DNA of 64,000 nt from the NCBI GenBank assembly GCA_963749515.1, contig CAVVMR010000010.1:434001-498000 (forward strand), read 5' to 3'. The notes beneath the pieces were generated by a model. That model ran no database searches, was not told the DNA's origin, and was given only the letters and a program-made list of their open reading frames with translations. The DNA comes from Gaiellasilicea sp963749515 (GTDB lineage Bacteria > Actinomycetota > Thermoleophilia > Gaiellales > Gaiellaceae). Shown here one piece after another: positions 41,445 to 48,569 of this stretch (the stretch's first letter is position 1; every line of letters begins with the position of its first letter). The translations under genes and the position numbers were made by a program.

Positions 41445-41894
41445 CTAGGCGGTTTCGCGGAGCTCGACGTACGGCGCCTGATCGGCGGCGGTGCTCTCGT
41501 CGACTGCGCGCTCGACCCGCTCGAGCCGGTCGCTGACGCCCTTCCAGCCGGAGGAGACGAGGTCGACGAGCAGGCCGAGGTCGTCGATGCGCGCGTGCCG
41601 CTCGGCGAGGATGTCGCCCTCGAGCCGCTCGAGCCGGCGAATCGCCTGGTTCAGCAGCCCGCGGATCTCGGCGAGATTGCGGGCCACCGGCAGGACCTCG
41701 GCGCGCAGGCCGTCATGCACGGCGGCGCCGATCTTCTCCGGCAGCGTTCCTTCGAGCTGAGCCGTCGCTTCGGCGAGCGCCTCGATCTGTGTCCGCGCGC
41801 GCTCGAGAGCCGCATCGACCTCGGACGGTGCGACCCTCCCCGCGGCTGCTTCCGCGATCCTGGTCTTGGCCCGTTCGAGTGCCTGCTGATCCAC
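41445..41894 (-). CDS. Coiled-coil protein of unknown function
   Basis: 149 residues from GTG 41894 (VDQQALERAKTRIAE). Almost wholly helical with heptads (IEALAEATAQLEGTL, LLNQAIRRLERLEGDI, VSDRLERVERAVDES). No signal peptide, metal site or catalytic motif. TATCTT stands 7 nt before the GTG and there is no Shine-Dalgarno site, so it is probably leaderless. Divergent from queA with 26 bp between start codons. It may be a scaffold or cell-division-associated protein; unknown. Confidence 0.65.
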   Translation of the reverse strand: MDQQALERAKTRIAEAAAGRVAPSEVDAALERARTQIEALAEATAQLEGTLPEKIGAAVHDGLRAEVLPVARNLAEIRGLLNQAIRRLERLEGDILAERHARIDDLGLLVDLVSSGWKGVSDRLERVERAVDESTAADQAPYVELRETA

Positions 41895-41920
41895 TGCGAG
41901 GAAGATACCGTGCCTGCCGG

Positions 41921-42850
41921 ATGGAGGCGGCAGTTCTCGACTACGACCTCCCACCCGAGCTGATCGCCCAGCACCCGGCGGCTCGGCGGGACTCCTCGCG
42001 CTTGCTCGTCTACGACCGGGCGAGCGGCGCCGTCCGCCACCGCGTCTTCGGCGAGCTGCCGGAGGAGCTCTCCGGCGAGCTCGCGGTCGTGAACGACACG
42101 CGCGTCGTGCCGGCTCGGATCCGGATCGAGCGGCCGAAGGGTGAGGTGCTGCTGCTGGAGCACGAGGGCGGCGGCGAATGGCTGGCGCTCGCGCGGCCGA
42201 CCCGCCGTTTGCGCGCGGGACGGCGCTACGGCGCTGTGGAGCTCGTCGAGCACCTCGGCGACGGCCGCTGGCGTGTCCGGCTCGACGGTGAGCCGCAAGG
42301 CGAGGCGCCGCTGCCGCCGTACATCACCGAGCCGCTCGGCGACCCGTCCCGCTACCAGACGGTCTACGCCGACGAATCGGGCTCGGCGGCCGCCCCGACC
42401 GCAGGGCTTCACTTCACGCCGGAGCTGCTCGGCCGGCTGGACGTCGAGCGGGTCACGCTCCACGTCGGGCTCGACACATTCCGCCCGCTGACAGCGCCGA
42501 CGCTCGAGCAGCACGAGCTGCACGGCGAGCGCTATTCGGTCCGCCCAGAGGCGTGGGGGCGGATCAGCTCCGCGGAGCGGGTGCTCGCGGTCGGGACGAC
42601 GACCGTGCGCGTGCTCGAGACCGTCGCACGCGATGGCGAGCTGCAGGGCCGGACGACGCTCTTCGTCACGCCCGGCTTCGAGTTCCGCCGCGTCGATGCG
42701 CTGCTGACGAACTTCCACCTCCCGCGCTCGACGCTGCTGGCGCTCGTGATGGCGTTCGCCGGCGTCGAGGAGACGCGGCGGCTGTATCGGCTCGCGATCG
42801 AGGAGCGCTATCGCTTCTACTCGTTCGGCGACGCGATGCTCTTGCTCTGA
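41921..42850 (+). CDS. queA: S-adenosylmethionine:tRNA ribosyltransferase-isomerase QueA
   Basis: 309 residues from ATG 41921. Family blocks: YDLPPELIAQHPAARRDSSRLLV, NDTRVVPARI, RYQTVYA, AAPTAGLHFT, HVGLDTFRP and LLTNFHLPRSTLLALV. It transfers the ribosyl part of SAM to 7-aminomethyl-7-deazaguanine in tRNA, giving epoxyqueuosine, upstream of QueG. Typical QueA is about 340 residues; this one is slightly short but has all blocks. Its end overlaps the convergent ankyrin gene by 34 bp. Confidence 0.93.
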   Translation: MEAAVLDYDLPPELIAQHPAARRDSSRLLVYDRASGAVRHRVFGELPEELSGELAVVNDTRVVPARIRIERPKGEVLLLEHEGGGEWLALARPTRRLRAGRRYGAVELVEHLGDGRWRVRLDGEPQGEAPLPPYITEPLGDPSRYQTVYADESGSAAAPTAGLHFTPELLGRLDVERVTLHVGLDTFRPLTAPTLEQHELHGERYSVRPEAWGRISSAERVLAVGTTTVRVLETVARDGELQGRTTLFVTPGFEFRRVDALLTNFHLPRSTLLALVMAFAGVEETRRLYRLAIEERYRFYSFGDAMLLL

Positions 42851-44025
42851 AGCCACTGCGCGAGCGGCCCGCCGGCGATCTCCAGGAATCTCGGCTCGAT
42901 CTCTGCGCCTGCCGCGACGAGCTGCTCCGCGACGCCGACGAAGTCGCGATCCGGGAGCTCGTGGTACCGCGAGCCGTGCGCCGCCCACGCGAGCGGGGTT
43001 TCGAAGTAGGCGCCCGAGCGTGCGCCGGGATCCGCGCCTCGAGCGAGCAGCCGTGAGACGAGCTCCGGCGAGCCGACCCAGGCGGCGTGGTGAAGCAGTG
43101 TCCCTTCCGGCGAGCCGCCGACAACGCCGCTGAATTGCGGCCCGACGACGTCGAGGACGAGGTCGAGCCTGCCGCGAAGAGCCGAGAGGACGATCACCTC
43201 CTGTGCGTCTGGATCCAGTGTCTCCGGGAGCGGCGTTTCCGGTCGCGCACCACGTGCGATCGAGGCCACCGCGGCGTCTGCCGGATCGAATTCGGTCGAG
43301 GCGCCGAGCCGTGCGAGCAGCTCCGCCAGCTCGTCCTTGCCGCGCAGGACGGCGTGCTGGTACGCCGTTCGCAGCGGGACGTCGCCGCGCCAGGTCTCGC
43401 CGCCAGGCAGGTTGACGTCCGCGCCGTGTGAGGCCAGGAGCTCGATCGCCTCCGGCCCGCAGCCGCGCCGGACGGCGTGGGCCACGTGCGGGTGCTCGTT
43501 CGGGTCGGCGCCGTGCTCGAGCAGCAGCCGGACGTGCTCCAGCCGCTCGTCGTCGAGCGCGTGTGCGAGCGCGTTCGAGCCGGTCGCCTGCGCGCCGTGC
43601 CCGAGCAGGATCCGCACGCACTCCGGGCTCTCCGCCTCGGTCGCGTGGTAGAGCGACTCACCGTCGTCCGGGTTCGCGCCCGCTTCCAGCAGCGCTCGGG
43701 TCAGCTCCGGATCGTGCTTGATCCCTGCGGCGCCGTAGAGCGCGGACATGTTCCCGTACTCGTTCACGAAGAAGGCGTTCGGGTCGGCGCCGTGTTCGAG
43801 CAGCTCCCGGGCCAGCGCGGTCGTCGGGAAGCAGGAGTGGCAGGCGTAGAGGAGGGGCGCCCAGTCGAGTGGGCCGCCCGGGGCGTTCGGATCGCCGGCC
43901 CACTCGTGTCCGAGGACGAGCTGCACCCACGGGTCGCGCTCGAGCTCGGGCTCGGCCTCGAGCACCGCCTCGGCACGCGCCCTCCGGCGCTCGGTCGCCG
44001 CCCGGACAAACGTCTCGATCGCCAC
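42817..44025 (-). CDS. Ankyrin-repeat protein
   Basis: 402 residues, with about eight ankyrin-type repeats: LLEHGADPNAF, LLEAGANPDD, LLGHGAQATG, LLEHGADPNEH, LASHGADVNL, LLARLGASTEF, LLARGADPGA and a degenerate last repeat near VAAGAEIEP. No signal peptide or second domain. Ankyrin proteins serve as protein-binding scaffolds. It is divergent from tgt with a shared 22-bp promoter region. Lack of secretion signals argues against a host-directed effector. Confidence 0.88.
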   Translation of the reverse strand: MAIETFVRAATERRRARAEAVLEAEPELERDPWVQLVLGHEWAGDPNAPGGPLDWAPLLYACHSCFPTTALARELLEHGADPNAFFVNEYGNMSALYGAAGIKHDPELTRALLEAGANPDDGESLYHATEAESPECVRILLGHGAQATGSNALAHALDDERLEHVRLLLEHGADPNEHPHVAHAVRRGCGPEAIELLASHGADVNLPGGETWRGDVPLRTAYQHAVLRGKDELAELLARLGASTEFDPADAAVASIARGARPETPLPETLDPDAQEVIVLSALRGRLDLVLDVVGPQFSGVVGGSPEGTLLHHAAWVGSPELVSRLLARGADPGARSGAYFETPLAWAAHGSRYHELPDRDFVGVAEQLVAAGAEIEPRFLEIAGGPLAQWLQSKSIASPNE

Positions 44026-44047
44026 CTCCTAACCCTAAGCTGCCCGC
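44026..44047. promoter_or_regulatory. Overlapping head-to-head leaderless promoters (ankyrin gene / tgt)
   Basis: Minus strand: TAGGGT at 44037-44032, 6 nt, GTG 44025. Plus strand: TAAGCT at 44036-44041, 6 nt, GTG 44048. The hexamers overlap by 2 bp and the gap is 22 bp, identical in geometry to 34702-34723. Confidence 0.6.
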
Positions 44048-45178
44048 GTGTCAGCGTTCGAGGTCACCGCCACCGACGGCGCCGCGCGCGCGGGGATCCT
44101 GCGCACGTCTCACGGCGAGGTGCGGACGCCCGCGTTCATGCCCGTCGGGACGAAGGGGACGGTCAAGAGCCTGGATCCGCAGGAGCTGCGCACGGTTGGT
44201 GCGGAGATCATCCTCGGCAACTCCTACCACCTGCACTTCCGCCCGGGCAGCGAGCTGATCGCCGAGCTCGGGGGGCTGCACGCCTTCTCGGGCTGGGACG
44301 GGCCGATCCTCACCGACTCCGGCGGCTTCCAGGTGTTCTCGCTCCGCGACACGCTGCTCGAGGTCGACGACGAGGGCGTCACGTTCCGCTCGGTCTACGA
44401 CGGCGCGCCGGAGCGGTTCTCGCCCGAGGTGGCGGCGCAGATCCAGCGAAATCTCGGCTCCGACATCGCGATGTGCTTCGACATCTGCCCGCCGGCCGGT
44501 GTGCCCCCGGCCGAGCTCGCCGAGGCGGTGCGCTTGACAACGATTTGGGCCGGGCGGCAACGGGAAGCCGAGCGCGCTCGCGGCCAGCTCCTCTTCGGCA
44601 TCGCGCAAGGTGCGGCCGATCCGGAGCTTCGGCGACGCTCGATCGCGGAGATCACCGCGCTCGACTTCGACGGCCACGCGCTCGGCGGGCTCGCGGTGGG
44701 GGAGAGCCGCGAGGAGATGTTCGAGGCCACCGGCTGGGCGGCACCCCTGCTGCCGGCGGAGAAGCCGCGCTACTTCATGGGCATCGGCGACGCCGAAGGG
44801 ATCCTGCGCGTGATCGGCGCCGGGATCGACATGTTCGACTGCGTCCTCCCGACGAGAACCGCCCGCACCGGCTCGGCCCTGACCGCCACCGGCCGTCTCA
44901 ACCTCCGCAACGCCGGGTTCGCGCGCGACCCGCGTCCGCTCGAGGAGGGCTGCGGCTGCCAGGCCTGCACGCGCTTCTCCCGGGCGTACGTGCGGCACCT
45001 CGTCAACCAGGAGGAGTTGCTCGGCCTCCGGCTTCTGAGCCTGCATAATCTGTACTTCCTACTCGAACTGACCGCGGGCGCGCGGGCGGCGATCGAACGC
45101 GGCGAGCTGGCGGGCTTCACGGCCGCGGCGCTCGCCCGGCTCGCCGGCGGGCCACAGGAGGATCCTTGGCACAGCTGA
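44048..45178 (+). CDS. tgt: tRNA-guanine transglycosylase Tgt
   Basis: 376 residues. Active-site blocks are LTDSGGFQVFSL, GLAVGES, and FDCVLPTRTARTG with the nucleophile Asp. The structural zinc site is CGCQACTRF (about 301-307) with His near 331 (SLHNLYF). It inserts preQ1 into tRNA for queuosine synthesis. A 13-bp overlap with yajC follows; tgt-yajC-secD order is common in bacteria, often with queA immediately upstream, as nearly here. Confidence 0.95.
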   Translation: MSAFEVTATDGAARAGILRTSHGEVRTPAFMPVGTKGTVKSLDPQELRTVGAEIILGNSYHLHFRPGSELIAELGGLHAFSGWDGPILTDSGGFQVFSLRDTLLEVDDEGVTFRSVYDGAPERFSPEVAAQIQRNLGSDIAMCFDICPPAGVPPAELAEAVRLTTIWAGRQREAERARGQLLFGIAQGAADPELRRRSIAEITALDFDGHALGGLAVGESREEMFEATGWAAPLLPAEKPRYFMGIGDAEGILRVIGAGIDMFDCVLPTRTARTGSALTATGRLNLRNAGFARDPRPLEEGCGCQACTRFSRAYVRHLVNQEELLGLRLLSLHNLYFLLELTAGARAAIERGELAGFTAAALARLAGGPQEDPWHS

Positions 45179-45483
45179 TCGTCATCGTCGCCATGTTCGC
45201 CCTGCTGTGGCTGTTCCTCATCAGGCCGCAGCGCCGCCGCGCGCAGATTCACCGAGAGCTGCAGACGCGCGTCAACATCGGGGACGAGATCCTCACCGTC
45301 GGCGGCCTCTACGGGAACGTTCGCGAGATCGACGAGGACGACGATCTGATGCTCGAGATCGCGCCCGGAACGCATGTGCGTGTTGCCCGCCGCGCGGTCG
45401 CCGCCGTCATCCCGCCTGACGACGCGACAGCCGTCCTCGAGGAGGGCGACTCCGTGGCACGGGACGAGGAAGTCCGCAGCTAA
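45166..45483 (+). CDS. yajC: Preprotein translocase subunit YajC
   Basis: 105 residues from TTG 45166, preceded by AGGAGG within the end of tgt. A single N-terminal helix (LIVIVAMFALLWLFLIRPQRRR) and the VNIGDEILTVGGLYGNV core are diagnostic. It associates with SecDF in the membrane. A long acidic C-terminus follows. Confidence 0.93.
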   Translation: MAQLIVIVAMFALLWLFLIRPQRRRAQIHRELQTRVNIGDEILTVGGLYGNVREIDEDDDLMLEIAPGTHVRVARRAVAAVIPPDDATAVLEEGDSVARDEEVRS

Positions 45484-45500
45484 CCTACTCCGCTGCTTCC

Positions 45501-48305
45501 GTGAATCGCAGACCGCACCTCACCCTTGTCGCGCTGATCGTCGCCGGACTCATCGGGGTCGGGCTTCTCGCCGTTCCCGGATCTCCGCTCGAGCAGACGC
45601 CGACCCTCGGGCTCGACCTCCAGGGCGGTCTCGAGGTGACGCTGCAGGCGGTGCCGCCGCCCAACCGGGGACTCCAGGAATCCGACCTCGACCGCTCGGT
45701 CGGGATCATGCGCGACCGCGTCGACCGTCTCGGCGTCGCGGAGCCGGAGATCCGCAAGCAGGGGTCGAACCAGATCGTGATCGACCTGCCGGGCATCAAG
45801 AACCCACAGGACGCGATCGAGATTCTCGGCAAGACCGCACAGCTCGAGCTCTTCGACTTCGAGGCCAACCTCGTGGCGCCCTCGATCGGCGCGCAAGGCT
45901 TCGCGGTCGCAAGGGACTCGATGTATTCGCTCCTCGCCGGGCAGCAGGCTCTCATCAACGCAAACACGAAGACGACCTGGTACCTGTTCGATGCCAATCA
46001 GAAGCTGCGCGCGGGGCCGCGCACCACAAAGGAGAGGCTGCTCCGGACCGACGTCGTCGAGCAAGCCGGGTCGAGAGGCACGCTCCCGAAGGGCTGGAAG
46101 ATCTTCGGCGTGCCGCCGAAGACGGCCGTCCTCACATGCGGCGTCGGCGAGGAAAGTTGTCCGGGAGTCGACGTGCAGCGGCCGACGGCGAACTTCTTCT
46201 ACCTGATCCGCTTCGACCCGACGAACGCCGATCCGGAGAAAGTCGTGCCCGAGATGACCGGGTCCGATCTCAAGCTGTCGGGCACGCGGGCGGATTTCGA
46301 TCCGAACACGGGCCAGCCGATCGTGCTGATGCAGTTCACCGGCGACGGCGCCGACAAGTTCGGCGACATCACGCGCGACATCGCCGCACGCGGCAGGAGG
46401 GCCTCGAGCTTCAGCGGCGGCCAGAAGATCGTCCACACCTTCGCGATCGTCCTCGACCGCGAGATCAAGTCCTACCCCTCGATCGACTGGGAGGAGTACC
46501 CGAACGGGATCAGCGGTACGGCCGGCGCCCAGATCACCGGTATCGGCGGCCTGGACGAGGCGAATGACCTGGCGCTCGTGCTCCAGACCGGTGCGCTTCC
46601 CGTCACCTTCACGACGCTCGAGACGACCGCGATCTCGGCGACGCTCGGTAAGGACTCACTGCGCGAGGCGTGGCGTGCCGCGATCGCCGGCCTCCTCGTC
46701 GTCGCCCTCTTCCTGCTCGTCTTCTATCGCGTGCTCGGCGTCGTCGCCGTGATCGGGCTCGGGGTCTACGCAGCGTTTCTCTACGCGGCGATCCTGCTCT
46801 TCAACGTGACGCTGACGCTGCCGGGCTTCGCGGGGATGATCCTCACCTTGGGGGTGGCCGCCGACGCGAACATCGTCATCTTCGAGCGCGTGAAAGAGGA
46901 GTACCGCGCCGGCAAATCGGTGCGAGCCGCGATCGCGGCCGGCTACGGGAAGGGCTTCGCGACGATCGTCGACGCCAACGTCGTCACGGCGATCACGGCG
47001 ATGGTGCTCTTCCTCGTCGCGACCGCGGGTGTCAAGGGCTTCGCGCTGATGCTGCTGATCGGAACGCTGATGTCGCTCCTGACGGCGGTGGCGGCGACGC
47101 GCGCGATCCTCGGCCTGCTCGCGGGCTTCAACTGGTTCGACAACCCGAAGCTGATGGGCGCCGAAGGCGAGCCGCCGGCATGGATCCGGCGCGATTTCAT
47201 CGGCCTCCGCAACCGCTGGTTCGCGATCTCCGGCGTCGTGATCCTGATCTCCGTCGGCGCCATCGCCTTCAAGGGCCTGAACCTCGGCATCGACTTCGAG
47301 GGCGGCACGAAGATCACGTTCACGACGCCCCAACCCGTCTCGCTCGAGGACGTTCGCTCGGAGGCCGCCGAGCGCGGTGAGGGCAATGCACAGATCGTCG
47401 GCCGGGGCACCGAGGTCGGCGACGAGCGGTACAGCGCCTTCACGATCCAGAGCGAGGAGCTGTCTCCGGCCGAGCAGACAAGCCTCACCGAGGCCCTCAC
47501 CGAGGCTTTCGACGCAGAGACCAACGTGCAGAGCGTCTCCTCGAGCTTCGGCCGCCAGATCGCCGAGGGCGCCATCCTCGCGATCCTGGTCTCCCTCCTT
47601 CTCGTCGCGATCTACATCGCGTTCCGCTTCCAGCCGAAGTTCGCGGGACCGGTGATGGTCTCGTTGCTTCACGACGTCCTGATCACCATCGGGATCTACG
47701 CGCTGCTCGGGAGAGAGGTGACGACCGCCACGGTCGCCGCGGTCCTGACCGTTCTCGGTTACTCGATCTACGACACGATCATCATTCTCGACCGCGTGCG
47801 GGAGAACATCCCGCTGATGAAGCGGGCGTCTTTCCGGACGCTCGCGAACGTGTCGCTGTGGGAGACGATCCCACGCTCGCTCGCGACGACGTTCATCACG
47901 CTGCTGCCGATCACGGCGCTCTATCTCTTCGGCGGCGAGACGCTGAGGGACTTCGCCTTCGCGCTCCTCGTGGGCATCGGCGCAGGCGCTTACTCCTCGA
48001 TCTTCATCGCTGCGCCGCTCGTCGCGGTGCTGAAGGAGCGCGAGCCGGAGTACGCGCGGCGCCGCGACGACAGCTCGCTCGGCGATTCAGGGTCGGTCGG
48101 CGGCCTGCTGAAGGAGGCCGAGGCGCTCGCCGCGGGCCGCCCGACGCCTGATCTGATCCCGGATGTGCTGCAGGGCGAGCCGGACGGTGCAGTCCCTGCG
48201 CCCGCCACCGCCGCGGCCGGCGAGGCCAAGGTGACAGGCGATGCCTCCAAGCGCGACCGGCGCCGTCAGCGTCGCAGCACACGCCCTCATGGCCGCGCCA
48301 GATAG
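45501..48305 (+). CDS. secDF: SecD-SecF fusion protein translocase subunit
   Basis: 934 residues. SecD half: first helix (about 9-27), LGLDLQGGLEVTLQ, the large extracytoplasmic P1 region, then helices with the conserved region GVAADANIVIFERVKEE. SecF half from about residue 570: LGIDFEGGTKI, later helices and TVLGYSIYDTIIILDRVREN. Twelve membrane segments in all. The protein uses proton flow to pull translocated proteins across the membrane. The fusion is known from several phyla, while many actinobacteria have separate secD and secF. The hydrophilic tail of about 90 residues is rich in Ala and basic residues. Confidence 0.95.
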   Translation: MNRRPHLTLVALIVAGLIGVGLLAVPGSPLEQTPTLGLDLQGGLEVTLQAVPPPNRGLQESDLDRSVGIMRDRVDRLGVAEPEIRKQGSNQIVIDLPGIKNPQDAIEILGKTAQLELFDFEANLVAPSIGAQGFAVARDSMYSLLAGQQALINANTKTTWYLFDANQKLRAGPRTTKERLLRTDVVEQAGSRGTLPKGWKIFGVPPKTAVLTCGVGEESCPGVDVQRPTANFFYLIRFDPTNADPEKVVPEMTGSDLKLSGTRADFDPNTGQPIVLMQFTGDGADKFGDITRDIAARGRRASSFSGGQKIVHTFAIVLDREIKSYPSIDWEEYPNGISGTAGAQITGIGGLDEANDLALVLQTGALPVTFTTLETTAISATLGKDSLREAWRAAIAGLLVVALFLLVFYRVLGVVAVIGLGVYAAFLYAAILLFNVTLTLPGFAGMILTLGVAADANIVIFERVKEEYRAGKSVRAAIAAGYGKGFATIVDANVVTAITAMVLFLVATAGVKGFALMLLIGTLMSLLTAVAATRAILGLLAGFNWFDNPKLMGAEGEPPAWIRRDFIGLRNRWFAISGVVILISVGAIAFKGLNLGIDFEGGTKITFTTPQPVSLEDVRSEAAERGEGNAQIVGRGTEVGDERYSAFTIQSEELSPAEQTSLTEALTEAFDAETNVQSVSSSFGRQIAEGAILAILVSLLLVAIYIAFRFQPKFAGPVMVSLLHDVLITIGIYALLGREVTTATVAAVLTVLGYSIYDTIIILDRVRENIPLMKRASFRTLANVSLWETIPRSLATTFITLLPITALYLFGGETLRDFAFALLVGIGAGAYSSIFIAAPLVAVLKEREPEYARRRDDSSLGDSGSVGGLLKEAEALAAGRPTPDLIPDVLQGEPDGAVPAPATAAAGEAKVTGDASKRDRRRQRRSTRPHGRAR

Positions 48306-48507
48306 CAGCACGTTCGCGCTGCGCCAGCTGCTGGAGGAGCTGGGAGCGCAGCTGCGCTCCGGCGTCGAGAAGCTCGGGGAGCTGCCGCACGAGACCGGCG
48401 ACCTTCTGGCGCGCGAGCTCGGGCTCGCAACGCGTGAGGAGCTCGACACGCTCGAGCTCCGGCTGGCGCAGCTCGAGCATCGGCTCAAGCTGCTCGAAAA
48501 CGCCTAG
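48289..48507 (+). CDS. Small coiled-coil protein
   Basis: 72 residues from ATG 48289, overlapping the secDF end by 17 bp. Amphipathic helix ALRQLLEELGAQLRSGVEKL followed by TREELDTLELRLAQLEHRL, a strong heptad coiled coil. The layout recalls BMFP/UbiK-like membrane-associated trimeric coiled coils, but the match is only structural. Translation is probably coupled to secDF. An earlier in-frame ATG at 48241 would only lengthen the overlap. Confidence 0.6.
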   Translation: MAAPDSSTFALRQLLEELGAQLRSGVEKLGELPHETGDLLARELGLATREELDTLELRLAQLEHRLKLLENA

Positions 48508-48569
48508 GAAGCGAGCGATCCCGGGGCGTAGCCCGAACCGGCCCCCGTCATCTCGGCCCGGTCATGTCC
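48508..48569. other. Short gap between convergent genes
   Basis: GC-rich gap between the coiled-coil gene and carB; no convincing terminator hairpin or gene was recognised. Confidence 0.3.

Noticed and set aside
42817..44025. Ankyrin gene as a host-directed effector or toxin
   Set aside because: No secretion signal or effector domain; gene context is tRNA modification and protein export.
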